A stretch of DNA of 64,000 nt from Vibrionaceae bacterium (GTDB lineage: Bacteria; Pseudomonadota; Gammaproteobacteria; Enterobacterales; Vibrionaceae), in assembly GCA_018222805.1 (NCBI GenBank), contig JAAEZQ010000001.1, forward strand, positions 62,001 to 126,000, written 5' to 3'. The position numbers and the translations under genes are program-made. Below are positions 55,104-64,000 of this stretch, one piece after another. The notes below the pieces were generated by a model. That model searched no databases. It was not told where the DNA came from and worked only from the letters and a program-made list of their open reading frames with translations. Position 1 is the first letter of the stretch. The number at the start of each line of letters is the position of its first letter.

Positions 55104-55430
55104 ATGAGTAACTGGATATCAATCTGTGAATCAACGGCAATCGCACCCAACACTGGTGTCTGCGCAAAAGTAGATGAAAAACAAATCGCGGTGTTTTTTA
55201 GCCAGCGCACCAACTCTTTACACGCCATTTCTAACTATGACCCTATTGGTAAAGCCAACATTTTATCGAGAGGAATTGTTGGCTGCATAGACGAAACATT
55301 GTGCGTGGCATCGCCGTTATACAAGCAACATTTTTGTCTGGAAACAGGTCAATGCATTGAAAATCCAGAATATAGTCTGCCAATTTATGAAGTAAGAAAT
55401 AACAACGGCATCATCGAGATAAGACAGTAA
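55104..55430 (+). CDS. nirD: Nitrite reductase small subunit
   Basis: A 108-residue Rieske-fold protein lacking the Rieske cysteine/histidine pairs, as is normal for NirD. Recognised by WISICESTAIAPNTGVCAKVD, AISNYDPIGKANILSRGIVG and YKQHFCLETGQCIENP. It completes the NADH nitrite reductase with NirB. The start has AGGAG upstream. Confidence 0.93.
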   Translation: MSNWISICESTAIAPNTGVCAKVDEKQIAVFFSQRTNSLHAISNYDPIGKANILSRGIVGCIDETLCVASPLYKQHFCLETGQCIENPEYSLPIYEVRNNNGIIEIRQ

Positions 55431-55511
55431 CGAACAGTATCAGTAGAAGCACCACGTCATTGCCTTAATAGGAATAGGGCAATGACGCTGAGAAAACTTT
55501 TAAAAGGAAAA

Positions 55512-56987
55512 ATGAACATGGAAAGCTCTAAATTTACACTCCTTTCCTTTACAGGAAAAATGAAGATTCTCCACTTAAGTTGGATGGCATTTTTTATTAC
55601 TTTCGTTGTCTGGTTCAATTTTGCACCAATGCTACAAATGGTGAAAGAAACACTTGGCCTATCAACTCAGGAAATCAAAACCCTTTTAATTTTAAACGTT
55701 GCGCTAACCATACCAGCTCGCGTACTTATCGGAATGTTTACCGACCGCTTTGGACCTCGCATTGTCTATTCAGCTTTGCTGGCCGTCTGCTCTATCCCAT
55801 GTTTTATGTTCGCCTTCGCAGATTCCTTTGTTCAGGCAGCTATAGCTCGTTTCCTACTTGGCTTTATCGGTGCAGGCTTTGTTATCGGTATTCGTTTGGT
55901 GTCTGAATGGTTTCCACATAATCAACTTGGTACCGCAGAGGGTATTTACGGTGGCTGGGGTAACTTCGGTTCTGCCGCAGCAGCATTTACACTACCAACT
56001 CTAGCAATAGTCTTTGGTGGCGAAGACGGATGGCGCTACGCTACCGCTCTAACTGGAGTGATGAGCCTTCTTTTCTCGGTTATTTTTTACAAAAACGTGT
56101 CAGATACACCAAAAGGAGCCACCTACTTCCGACCAAAACACTTGTCAGCGATGGAAGTGACATCAAAAGGTGATTTCTTTTTCCTACTGGCGATGAAAGT
56201 TCCGATGTACGCCGTTCTCGCACTGCTTACGTGGAAGTTGTCCCCAAGCAATATCAACATGCTAGACCAATGGATGGTAAACGCTATTTACGCTGGACTC
56301 GTCGTGCTTTACATTATCGACGCTAATCAGGTTTGGAAAGTCAACAAAACGATTTTTCAAGAGCCAGTGGAGCCTATTCATCAGTACAAATTCAAACAAG
56401 TTGCGGTTCTTAATGTTCTGTACTTTGCAACGTTTGGCTCTGAATTAGCTGTGATCTCAATGTTGCCACTCTTCTTTTCAGAAACATTCGAATTGTCACC
56501 CGTTGTCGCAGGTATGGTAGCTTCGGCTTACGCCTTCATGAACCTGATGTCTCGTCCTGGCGGTGGTTTAATTTCAGATAAGTTTGGTCGTAAACTGACA
56601 CTGCTAATCCTAACTGCTGGTCTTGCTGTGGGTTACTTCCTGATGGGACAGGTAAACGAAAGTTGGCCGGTATGGTTAGCTGTTGCTGCAGCAATGGCAT
56701 GCTCATTCTTTGTTCAAGCTGGCGAAGGAGCCGTGTTTGCGACCGTTCCTCTTATCAAGCGCCGAATGACTGGACAGATTGCAGGGATGACTGGTGCGTA
56801 CGGTAATGTTGGTGCCGTAACTTATCTAACCATTTTATCGTTTGTCTCTTACCAAACGTTCTTTTTCGTAATCGCAGCTACGGCGGTCGTTGGCTTTGCT
56901 GCTCTCATGTTTATGGAAGAACCATCAGGTAAAATTGCAGAAGTGAATGAAGACGGCAGTGTGACACTTATTGATGTATCTAACTAA
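55512..56987 (+). CDS. NarK/NasA-type nitrate/nitrite MFS transporter
   Basis: A 491-residue inner-membrane MFS carrier with 12 helices. It has the nitrate/nitrite porter features: WFNFAPM at the start, RVLIGMFTDRFGPR as motif A, GAGFVIGIRLVSEWFPHNQLGTAEGIYGGWGNFGSA as the first nitrate signature (quoted in part by its GGWGNFG), and AGMTGAYGNVGAVTY as the second. It supplies nitrate to NasA. The ATG at 55512 follows AAAGGAA; the ATG ten codons upstream lacks such a site. Last of cobA-nirB-nirD-transporter, ending at a terminator. Confidence 0.9.
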   Translation: MNMESSKFTLLSFTGKMKILHLSWMAFFITFVVWFNFAPMLQMVKETLGLSTQEIKTLLILNVALTIPARVLIGMFTDRFGPRIVYSALLAVCSIPCFMFAFADSFVQAAIARFLLGFIGAGFVIGIRLVSEWFPHNQLGTAEGIYGGWGNFGSAAAAFTLPTLAIVFGGEDGWRYATALTGVMSLLFSVIFYKNVSDTPKGATYFRPKHLSAMEVTSKGDFFFLLAMKVPMYAVLALLTWKLSPSNINMLDQWMVNAIYAGLVVLYIIDANQVWKVNKTIFQEPVEPIHQYKFKQVAVLNVLYFATFGSELAVISMLPLFFSETFELSPVVAGMVASAYAFMNLMSRPGGGLISDKFGRKLTLLILTAGLAVGYFLMGQVNESWPVWLAVAAAMACSFFVQAGEGAVFATVPLIKRRMTGQIAGMTGAYGNVGAVTYLTILSFVSYQTFFFVIAATAVVGFAALMFMEEPSGKIAEVNEDGSVTLIDVSN

Positions 56988-57069
56988 TATTTATATAAAT
57001 AAGATTTATCGGGAGATATTGAGCTTTACTAACTTATAGTCCTTATGTTGGTGTCGTTTCAATATCGTT

Positions 57070-57101
57070 CAAAAGCTCGACCATCAATGGTTGAGCTTTT
57101 G
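57070..57101 (+). terminator. Terminator after the nitrate transporter
   Basis: CAAAAGCTC/GAGCTTTTG stem extended by ACCA/TGGT, small loop, T-rich tail. Confidence 0.85.
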
Positions 57102-57146
57102 TTCTTGTTCCTTTTTATTCTGGGAAATGTGGTAAGGAAGACATAA

Positions 57147-58886
57147 ATGTCAGCTCAAGAAAAACAACATATCGAATTTTCTGGGTGCTCTTTAACCGGT
57201 AAAAGAGCAGAAAACCAAGACGCCTTTATCGTCAAGTACCCAACAACTCGCGACGAATTAGCTTACAAAGGGGTTGTGGCTTGTATCGCTGACGGTGTGA
57301 GTTGCAGTAACCAGGCTCAACAAGCAAGCCAGACTGCTACCACTCAATTTGTTACGGACTACTATGCCACTCCGTCAAGTTGGAGCATTAAGCGCTCAGC
57401 TAGTGAATTACTCACCAGTTTAAATAGTTGGCTTTATAATCGGGGCAAAGATCACCTTTACCATAATGGTATGGTGACGACTTTCAGTACCATTGTGATT
57501 AAATCCAATACCTGCCATATCTTTCACGTTGGTGATAGCAGAGTTTATCTCTATCGAGATAACAACCTCACCCTTCTCACCCGCGACCATCAGCGCACTA
57601 ATTTCGGCCACCAGAGTTATCTGACTCGAGCCCTGGGCATGGATGAAAAAGTTGAAATCGATTTTCAGACATTAACACTCTTAGAAAACGATAAACTAAT
57701 TTTAACCACGGACGGTGTACATGAGACCTTAACGCACGAGGAAATCAAACGTCGAGTTAGCAGCATTGACTATTGCGACGAGCTAGCTCAAGACTTATGT
57801 GACGCAGCATTATTGAAAGGAAGCACTGACAATACAAGCTGTATCGTATTAAAAGTAAATGAATTACCAAGCTTTAACTTGATTGAGCATCAAGCAGCCT
57901 TACTCGCTAACAACATCCCACCAGCATTAGAAAAAGGTCAAAACCTCGATCACTATGAAATACTAAAAAACATCTACGATGGGTCTCGCAGTCACGTGTA
58001 TCTCGCTTTAGATAAACAAAGAGGTGGTAATGTCATTATTAAAGCACCGTCACTGAATTACAGTGATGACCCTGAGACGCTAAAGCGGTTTGCCAATGAA
58101 TATTGGATAGCGACTCAATTAGACAGCCTCCGCGTTATGAAAATGTTCCCAAGACCAAGACATTCAAAATTTATCTATCAGGTTTGCGAATACATTGAAG
58201 GAATAACTTTGCGTCAATGGATGCATGATCACCCAAACCCACCACTCGAAATAGTGCGTGAAATATTGGATGGAATCGTAAAAGCAGTGCGGGTTTTCCA
58301 GCGTGCAGATATGGTTCACCGAGATCTTAAACCCGAAAACATTATGATCAGGAGAAATCAGGAAGTAAAAATCATCGACTTTGGCGCGGTTGAAGTTAAA
58401 GGCCTTAGTGAAATGCAAACGGAAGAAAGCGCAACCTTCCCTCTTGGCTCTGTTAATTATACAGCTCCGGAGTACATTAATACTGGGCAGGCGAGTACAC
58501 TCTCTGATCTGTTTTCTATCGGGATTATCGGATACGAAATGCTCACTGGGCACCTCCCGTATAAAGAGCATTCTCAGCAAACATTACAGCAGGCTAGGCA
58601 TGTCAAATGGCAATATCATACAATTAAAGAGTATCGCGAGGATATCCCGCTTTGGGTTGACCTTGTATTTAAAAAAGCAACCTCAGAACTCCCCCACAAC
58701 CGTTATCAGGCCCTCGGGGATTTCGTCGCAGACCTTTTCACTCCAAATACCCAATTATTAAACAGTGTAAGCAACAAACCTCTACTGAAACGTAACCCTA
58801 TTTTATTTTGGAAGTCCTTTGCTTTGCTCGCTTGTTCTATCGCGGTCATTGAAGGGTTAGTTTTACTACGTTTTATACCCAATTAG
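57147..58886 (+). CDS. Fused PP2C phosphatase and Ser/Thr protein kinase
   Basis: A 579-residue protein with two opposing activities. Residues 8-235 form a PP2C phosphatase with the metal-binding residues in KRAENQDAF, CIADGVS, HVGDSRVYLYR, LTTDGVHE and STDNTSC. Residues 265-540 form an eukaryotic-type kinase with the ATP lysine in VIIKAPS, VHRDLKPENIM (catalytic Asp near 391), IIDFGAVEV and YTAPEY. One C-terminal transmembrane helix (about 553-575) anchors it. It lies between the nitrate transporter and a NarL-like regulator. It may adjust nitrate uptake or reductase activity; target unknown. Confidence 0.87.
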   Translation: MSAQEKQHIEFSGCSLTGKRAENQDAFIVKYPTTRDELAYKGVVACIADGVSCSNQAQQASQTATTQFVTDYYATPSSWSIKRSASELLTSLNSWLYNRGKDHLYHNGMVTTFSTIVIKSNTCHIFHVGDSRVYLYRDNNLTLLTRDHQRTNFGHQSYLTRALGMDEKVEIDFQTLTLLENDKLILTTDGVHETLTHEEIKRRVSSIDYCDELAQDLCDAALLKGSTDNTSCIVLKVNELPSFNLIEHQAALLANNIPPALEKGQNLDHYEILKNIYDGSRSHVYLALDKQRGGNVIIKAPSLNYSDDPETLKRFANEYWIATQLDSLRVMKMFPRPRHSKFIYQVCEYIEGITLRQWMHDHPNPPLEIVREILDGIVKAVRVFQRADMVHRDLKPENIMIRRNQEVKIIDFGAVEVKGLSEMQTEESATFPLGSVNYTAPEYINTGQASTLSDLFSIGIIGYEMLTGHLPYKEHSQQTLQQARHVKWQYHTIKEYREDIPLWVDLVFKKATSELPHNRYQALGDFVADLFTPNTQLLNSVSNKPLLKRNPILFWKSFALLACSIAVIEGLVLLRFIPN

Positions 58887-58995
58887 GCGCTAAACATAAG
58901 GGCAATTTTTTCCAGAGCAAAAATAATAGTAGATTTAGTCGCTCTAAATCATGATGATCAAGTAATAGCACATGGAAGCGTTAAAGGAGTTAACG

Positions 58996-59640
58996 GTGAG
59001 AGCAGAAGAAGCAACGATAATGTTGGTCGACGACCATCCACTATTTCGCAGTGGGTTGCGACAACTGATTGCCTCAGAAGAAGGCTTGCGAGTGATCTGC
59101 GAATATAACAACGGAACGGATGCAGTTGAAGGTGCGGTTCTACACGATCCGGACCTAATTATCCTTGATCTAAATATGCAAGGAATAGATGGCCTAGAAA
59201 CCGTCCGTCAAATGAGAGATAAAGGCGTCACTTCCCGTGTTGTCATGCTAACCGTTTCTGACAATGAAGATGATGTTCTCAATGCCATATCAAGCGGTGC
59301 TGATGGTTACCTGTTAAAAGATATGGAGCCGGAAGACATAGTATCTAATATAAAACAAGCCGTATTGGGGCAACTTGCATTGTCTGACCGACTGACCAAA
59401 GTACTTCTGCAATCGAGCAATAAGCCAAAAAAACACGCTCAAGAAAGCCCACTAAAAACACTCACCAATCGAGAACTTGAGATACTATCGCTCATATCCA
59501 AAGGCATGAGTAATAAACTCATCGCTCATGAGCTAAAAATCACAGACTCGACGGTAAAAGTCCATGTTAAAAATCTTTTAAAGAAATTGAATGTGAGCTC
59601 TCGCTTAGAAGCCGCCGTCTGGATGATCGACAATCAATAG
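58996..59640 (+). CDS. NarL/NarP-type response regulator
   Basis: A 214-residue two-component regulator. The receiver has the acidic pair in MLVDDHPLF and the phospho-acceptor Asp in LIILDLNMQG, with Thr and Lys in MLTVS and YLLKDM. The C-terminal LuxR-type HTH is TNRELEILSLISKGMSNK and onward. AAAGGAG stands seven bases before the GTG at 58996, so this start is preferred to the ATG eight codons upstream, which has none. No partner kinase is adjacent. By similarity to NarP/NarL and by position it probably reports nitrate or nitrite. Confidence 0.87.
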   Translation: MRAEEATIMLVDDHPLFRSGLRQLIASEEGLRVICEYNNGTDAVEGAVLHDPDLIILDLNMQGIDGLETVRQMRDKGVTSRVVMLTVSDNEDDVLNAISSGADGYLLKDMEPEDIVSNIKQAVLGQLALSDRLTKVLLQSSNKPKKHAQESPLKTLTNRELEILSLISKGMSNKLIAHELKITDSTVKVHVKNLLKKLNVSSRLEAAVWMIDNQ

Positions 59641-59733
59641 TCAAAATCAAGCATGATATGTAAACCCGGCTCGATAACCAATTTATACCGTCCTGAATTA
59701 AGCGTGATTCACTTAACCTAAGCCGAAAAAGAC

Positions 59734-59880
59734 TTATGCAATACGGTACAATATTTTGTCTTCCCTCATTTTTGAAACGAGTTCTCGAGCCTGCTCTTCA
59801 TATTCATCCACCGTATTAGAATCAGTAAAGCTGTCTGTGTCGCTCTCATTACAACCAGTCCAAAGTGTGAGCGAGTTTCT
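59734..59880 (-). pseudogene. Coding-like fragment after the sterol desaturase stop
   Basis: In the same minus-strand frame as the upstream desaturase gene, beyond its TAG, 48 codons remain open and look like protein: acidic, ending EEQARELVSKMREDKILYR and a TAA stop. There is no start codon within. It could be the tail of an earlier deleted gene or a readthrough extension. I do not recognise the sequence. Confidence 0.35.
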
Positions 59881-59883
59881 ATT

Positions 59884-60744
59884 CTACTGAGTTGTGGAGT
59901 CTGTTGGTGGAGAAAACAAACATGTCCAGCGTTGGCGCAAAGTTAATGCTGGCTGACTAACGTCTCTGAACAAATCTTTCCACTCCGCAAAGGTAACCTT
60001 TATTGGGTTAAAGCTGTTCACTGGTTTAGATATTCCATAACGCACCGTTTCGACTTCTGGTTCAAACGAGCCAAATAAACGATCCCAGATTATCAACACG
60101 CCGGCGTAGTTTTTATCTATGTATTGTCGATTGACTCCATGATGGACACGGTGGTGTGAAGGGGTGTTAAATACCCATTCTAGTGGCCCAAGAGACCGTA
60201 TCGATTGGGTATGGACAAAGAATTGTAATCCCAAATTCAGCAATACGGCGAAAATCACCCATTTCGGCTCAAAACCAATCATCACCAAAGGCAACCAAAA
60301 TAGCCACATGCCAGCAATCGGGTACATTAAACTTTGACGAAATGCAGTACTAAAATTCATCCTTTCAGAACTATGGTGAACAACGTGAGCAGCCCACATC
60401 CAGCGAGTGCGATGGCTCGCTCGGTGAAACCAATAATAGAAGAAATCTTGTAGCAGCAGGAGCATTAAGAATGTAGAGATACTCATGTCGATGTTAAACA
60501 AGCGCCAGCCAAAACACCATAAATACAACTGAGCAATAAAAAATCCAGTAAGAATATCGGTGGCTTGATGTAATCCTGCCAGTACGAAGTTACATACCAC
60601 TTCGGGTAAGTGATATTTAGCACTCTCAGGTAAACGACCGCTGCGCTGACCTAGCCAGTATTCTGCTAGCATGCAGAGTAAAAATATTGGAGCCAGAATC
60701 ATAAGCAGCAGTTCCGGACGCTCCATTAACATTGTCCAATCCAT
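59884..60744 (-). CDS. Sterol desaturase / fatty acid hydroxylase family protein
   Basis: A 286-residue inner-membrane di-iron enzyme family member. Three histidine clusters are visible: HRASH, HVVHH and HHRVHH, plus WDRLFGSF near the end, the standard set for this superfamily. Four to five hydrophobic segments precede and separate them. Such enzymes hydroxylate or desaturate lipids with oxygen; substrate unknown. Seven bases separate it from the DUF2804 gene upstream, so they form a two-gene unit probably concerned with lipids. Confidence 0.88.
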   Translation of the reverse strand: MDWTMLMERPELLLMILAPIFLLCMLAEYWLGQRSGRLPESAKYHLPEVVCNFVLAGLHQATDILTGFFIAQLYLWCFGWRLFNIDMSISTFLMLLLLQDFFYYWFHRASHRTRWMWAAHVVHHSSERMNFSTAFRQSLMYPIAGMWLFWLPLVMIGFEPKWVIFAVLLNLGLQFFVHTQSIRSLGPLEWVFNTPSHHRVHHGVNRQYIDKNYAGVLIIWDRLFGSFEPEVETVRYGISKPVNSFNPIKVTFAEWKDLFRDVSQPALTLRQRWTCLFSPPTDSTTQ

Positions 60745-60751
60745 CTCTTAG

Positions 60752-61762
60752 CTACCATTTTGCATAGTGATCTTCCGTTAAGCCGACGACACTGTTTAAC
60801 ACGTGCTTCTTGCCATGCCCATCAATGATTAGACCATTAAAATGTCCCATATATTGACGAAAGTTACTTTTCAGAAACCAAAAATTTTTCTTTTCAGAGC
60901 GAAGATTTAAAGGCGTGAAGACTAAATCGACTTTGCCATCTTGAGAAGTAATTCTCCAAGGGTCATAAGGCTTTTCACGCGAGAAGTGAAACTGTACCGG
61001 CGTCATCAAATGGCGGTCACCATTTATCCATAGAGCATTTTCAGAGTAGCCCGTTTCATTCACTCCCGCAGCTAAATTCAGCCCTAAACACTCATTACCA
61101 TCAAAGTGATTAATGCTTGCCCAACGCCAACTGGTCTCCCTTCTCATATACCCTGCCGAGAAATCATACCCTGCCGAGACTTTGCTTAGGTCTTGCTCTT
61201 GACCAAAAATAAACAGGTTGCCAGTCACAGCCAACCCATTGTGCTTTTGCGTATACGTCCAGCCAGAATACCCCGTTGGTGTGCACAACATTAACGGATC
61301 GCTCTGAGGTTCGGGGTGTAAGCTTATTGCCGCATTGACAGGCCCACTGACAAAATGGACGTGCCAAATGCCCTCTTGGATGGAAAAATGGGTGGAGTTA
61401 TCCGCCAGCGTCGCAGTACTCGACCAACTCGATGGCTCAGTTTGATAACCGAAATTAAAAGGCTTGAGCCATTGCTGCTCAATAAGCTCGTTGTTTTTAA
61501 TATCAAAAAGATAACAAAATCCTGAGGCTAAATAACGAATATCAGCAATCGCAATACCAATCAGGTAGTCAGGCGTCACTATAGAAACAAACTGAAATTG
61601 TTTATAGTCGAAATACTTACGCAGTTTCGACGCAGGACGATCCATCTCATTCCGATATTGGAAGCGCTCGAGCTGTAACGTTCTGGGAATAGCGTCAAGA
61701 TGGCCGAATGTCGGTATGCCGTCCGTTGTAATAAACGTTTCCATTGGGGTGCGGCGATTCAT
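60752..61762 (-). CDS. DUF2804 family protein
   Basis: A 336-residue soluble, beta-rich protein with the DUF2804 pattern: KYFDYKQFQFVSIVTPDYLIGIAI near residues 47-70 and DFSAGYMRRETSWRWASINH near 198-218. A retained signal sequence is absent. It is followed immediately by the sterol desaturase gene. Members of this family are of unknown function, often near lipid genes. The start could also be the ATG six codons downstream. Confidence 0.8.
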   Translation of the reverse strand: MNRRTPMETFITTDGIPTFGHLDAIPRTLQLERFQYRNEMDRPASKLRKYFDYKQFQFVSIVTPDYLIGIAIADIRYLASGFCYLFDIKNNELIEQQWLKPFNFGYQTEPSSWSSTATLADNSTHFSIQEGIWHVHFVSGPVNAAISLHPEPQSDPLMLCTPTGYSGWTYTQKHNGLAVTGNLFIFGQEQDLSKVSAGYDFSAGYMRRETSWRWASINHFDGNECLGLNLAAGVNETGYSENALWINGDRHLMTPVQFHFSREKPYDPWRITSQDGKVDLVFTPLNLRSEKKNFWFLKSNFRQYMGHFNGLIIDGHGKKHVLNSVVGLTEDHYAKW

Positions 61763-61949
61763 GTCTCAATATTGTCTGGTGAACATGAATAAATAATAAC
61801 ATTAACTTAACAAATGACGTTTGCGCTGTCGCACAACAACGTCATTTGCTTGCCCTAAAGAAACACGCTTACCTTATTAAGAAAGTGACACGACTAAGTT
61901 TGATGAATTGTTAAATGGACAAGGCTCAGAGCCAACTCACCGTACTCGG

Positions 61950-62417
61950 TTACTCAAGAATATTTGTCACAACTTCAGTTTTCACAGAGTTAGCAATAAA
62001 GCAATTTTCATGTGCCATATGATGCATTTTTTCTAACTGTGCATACGTAGGCTGTTTGTCACCTGAGAATACTATTCTAGGGTTCAGCAGCACACGGGAA
62101 ACCCACTCTTTCCCGTTGTCCTCTTTTGTCAGTTCACCTTCAGCTGCATCCACATAAGAGTCAACGATATAACGTCGTTTGGCAGCTATCGATAAAAAAA
62201 CCAACATATGACAGCTTGAGAGTGCCGCAACAAACGCTTCTTCCGGATCTACGTTTTCTTCGATTGATAAAGGAAGAGGAACAACATGAGGGGAAGGAGA
62301 TGCTGGCACTTGTAGGCCGCCATCAAACGACCATGTGTGCGCCCGGCTGTATTGATTGTCGCTAAAAGCTTCGCTTGCTTTACGTTGCCACTCGATTAAG
62401 GCGGTGTGCTTGCTCAT
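61950..62417 (-). CDS. OsmC-family peroxiredoxin-like protein
   Basis: A 155-residue OsmC/Ohr-type protein. The reactive cysteines are Cys69 in LSSCHMLVFL and Cys139 in HENCFIANS, the conserved pair of this fold; these proteins reduce organic hydroperoxides with thiols. The N-terminal AHTWSFDGG and PEEAFVAALSSC segments also fit. It appears closer to OsmC than Ohr, but the subgroup is not certain. Confidence 0.87.
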   Translation of the reverse strand: MSKHTALIEWQRKASEAFSDNQYSRAHTWSFDGGLQVPASPSPHVVPLPLSIEENVDPEEAFVAALSSCHMLVFLSIAAKRRYIVDSYVDAAEGELTKEDNGKEWVSRVLLNPRIVFSGDKQPTYAQLEKMHHMAHENCFIANSVKTEVVTNILE

Positions 62418-62500
62418 ACTAACTTCCTATCCGTTTTTGAATCACTTGTCATTGATACGAAAAATGACAAGTGATTTATCAAAGCGTCACATCGTTCAAA

Positions 62501-62623
62501 TTAGTTAAAAAATGACAAAAGTCGGTAAAACCAAGTGATCTCACCATAGGCAATCAAGTCATAGATAGTAAAGAAAATCACACAGATAATGGCTAACTTG
62601 ACTAAGCGGTAAACAATAAACAT
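62501..62623 (-). CDS. Very small single-span membrane protein (40 residues)
   Basis: A 40-codon frame beginning MFIVYRLVKLAIICVIFFTI and ending in a Trp-Phe-Tyr-Arg stretch before TAA. It has one hydrophobic helix with basic residues before it. A consensus AAAGGA lies seven bases before the ATG, the strongest evidence that it is translated. It follows a promoter-length gap and precedes osmC on the same strand. No family recognised. Confidence 0.65.
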   Translation of the reverse strand: MFIVYRLVKLAIICVIFFTIYDLIAYGEITWFYRLLSFFN

Positions 62624-62844
62624 CACAAGTTCCTTTGTTTTTTAGACAGTTTACTATCACCTTCACGATTTAGAAACTCAGTTGAATATCTATGTCATGT
62701 GCAACGGTATAACGGTATGGATTGATACAACAATACCCCGACGGTATTACACCATTTCAATTTTCACAAATTGAACTTACATCAAAAAAACATAGCATTA
62801 GATGCAATACACTTTCATAAAATTTATACCTATACCATTTTTTA

Positions 62845-64000
62845 ATGCAAACGTTTCGCTTATCTAACTTAAACCTTCGCTATAAGACTGCTTTATACTT
62901 CTCACTTGGTTTGCTTGGAATGGTACTAAGTTGTCTGGTTATAAGTCGCTATTTTTTCCTTTATAGCGTCAATCAATTAGAAAACATGGAAATTGACCAT
63001 GCCAACCAGCAAGCGCTAGCAGTGATTGATTTGATGGTTTCGCAACAGGCTGCTAACTCTTATGACTGGGCATATTGGGATGAAACTTACGACCTTTTTC
63101 TCGATGAGCGCGACATAGCGGGTTATACCGAACGAAACCTCTACGAAGAGACGCTCAACTCGTTAAATCTGGACATGATGTCGTTTGTCACACTAGCAGG
63201 CCAAGAGTTGATCTCTCTGACTAGAGAGAGTTCACCCGAAAAATCTTCGGCTTTATCAGCTAAAGTTGTACATCATCCGCTCATTCAAGATTATATAGCA
63301 TCGATGAAACATAAACCTGATGCTCATCGCACCCATCTCTCAGGACTATTGAAGATCGATCAAACCATCTGGGGGCTCAGTTTAACGCCAGTCAGAAACA
63401 GTTCGAGTAACCGCGCTTCAAATGGCTGGATGTTGTGGGGAAGAAATTTATCGACGCGCTTTCCCGGTGATTATGCTTCTATCCTATCCGCTCAAAACTC
63501 GCTAGCTCCCCTATTATCTCTACAGCCTGCAAGTAACCTCAGCCGAGATATAGACAAATCTACAATTGCTATTACCAAATCTTCCCTGCTGAATGACCTG
63601 GGAGGCTCTCCTATTGCATGGGTAGAGACCGAAATGAAACGTGAGTACTACTCTAAGGGCAATGCTCTGTTTCTCTACTTATTCGCTACTGTTGGTATTG
63701 TGGCATCAATCATAGCGACAGCAACGTATGTCACTTTCAAAAAGAAAGTGGCTATTCGATTTAATCACTTCGCTGACAACATGCACAAAATCGCATCAGA
63801 ATATAAGCTTGAAGGTGTTCAGTCTATTACCACAGATGAACTGGAACTGGCTTCTAAATTAGTACAGAAGCTTTCTGACAATACGTCCATAGCGCGATTG
63901 CAGTTAAAAGATTCAATGCATAACTTTCGCGCGTTATATAACAGCTCTTCGCTAGGAATGCTTTTCGTGATAGAGCATGAAATTGTCGACGCCAACCCTC
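62845..64000 (+). CDS. CHASE4-PAS membrane sensor protein, cut by window edge
   Basis: At least 385 residues, open to the right end. TM1 lies at about 20-40. A periplasmic CHASE4-type domain follows (NQQALAVIDLMVSQQAANSY with DWAYWDETY shown in part). TM2 is at about 277-297 (FLYLFATVGIVASIIATATY). A PAS domain begins FRALYNSSSLGMLFVIEHEI. In vibrios such proteins usually end with GGDEF-EAL, or less often a histidine kinase; the output domain is outside the window. Confidence 0.8.
   Translation, partial: MQTFRLSNLNLRYKTALYFSLGLLGMVLSCLVISRYFFLYSVNQLENMEIDHANQQALAVIDLMVSQQAANSYDWAYWDETYDLFLDERDIAGYTERNLYEETLNSLNLDMMSFVTLAGQELISLTRESSPEKSSALSAKVVHHPLIQDYIASMKHKPDAHRTHLSGLLKIDQTIWGLSLTPVRNSSSNRASNGWMLWGRNLSTRFPGDYASILSAQNSLAPLLSLQPASNLSRDIDKSTIAITKSSLLNDLGGSPIAWVETEMKREYYSKGNALFLYLFATVGIVASIIATATYVTFKKKVAIRFNHFADNMHKIASEYKLEGVQSITTDELELASKLVQKLSDNTSIARLQLKDSMHNFRALYNSSSLGMLFVIEHEIVDANP

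Overview
The window looks like Vibrio chromosomal DNA, most likely from the Harveyi/parahaemolyticus group. This is judged from the protein families, the moderate GC, and a Vibrio-type set of systems: a TMAO sensor pair, cis/trans fatty acid isomerase, a ribose operon, nitrate assimilation and dispersed short inverted-repeat elements. The many non-housekeeping functions suggest the smaller second chromosome, but that is an inference. No prophage, CRISPR array, rRNA or intact insertion sequence is visible. One tRNA (Gly, UCC) is present.

Layout. 0.5-4.9 kb: an OFA-family MFS transporter, a FAN1-like VRR-NUC nuclease, a YegS-type lipid kinase and a free-standing RibD-type deaminase. 4.9-14.4 kb (minus strand): a compact run of a Ser-type sulfatase, its radical SAM maturase, MoxR, DUF58, DUF4381, two VWA proteins and BatD, with a divergent LysR regulator. 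15.8-25.2 kb: Cti, torS/torT (divergent, torR absent), mgsA and a helicase IV. 25.6-30.2 kb: a FUSC/YccS transporter and several small proteins, including a YgjV-like membrane protein behind a structured leader, plus an orphan CueR. 30.4-36.6 kb: rbsDACBKR on the minus strand, with two RbsR-type palindromes upstream and a MITE-like element between rbsB and rbsK. 37-43 kb: a GGDEF-EAL protein, NUDIX, L,D-transpeptidase and small secreted proteins. 43.3-47.4 kb: a gene-poor stretch with tRNA-Gly, decayed copies of a nifQ homologue and of a secreted protein gene, a cold-shock gene, a DUF2132 gene and leuE.

48.8-59.6 kb is the nitrate assimilation locus. nasA runs left; cobA-nirB-nirD-narK run right, followed by a PP2C-Ser/Thr kinase fusion and a NarL-type response regulator. 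The shared 376-bp control region carries back-to-back sigma-54 promoters and three copies of a TACCAC-type box spaced by about three and six helical turns. 59.9-64 kb: sterol desaturase-like and DUF2804 proteins, OsmC, an unrecorded 40-residue membrane protein, and a CHASE4-PAS sensor protein cut by the window edge.

How parts work together: nitrate enters through the NarK-type carrier, is reduced by NasA and then NirBD, and CobA supplies the siroheme precursor. Ribose enters through RbsABC, is prepared by RbsD, phosphorylated by RbsK and sensed by RbsR. The maturase activates the adjacent sulfatase. The MoxR/VWA genes sit in the same transcription unit and may act on envelope proteins.
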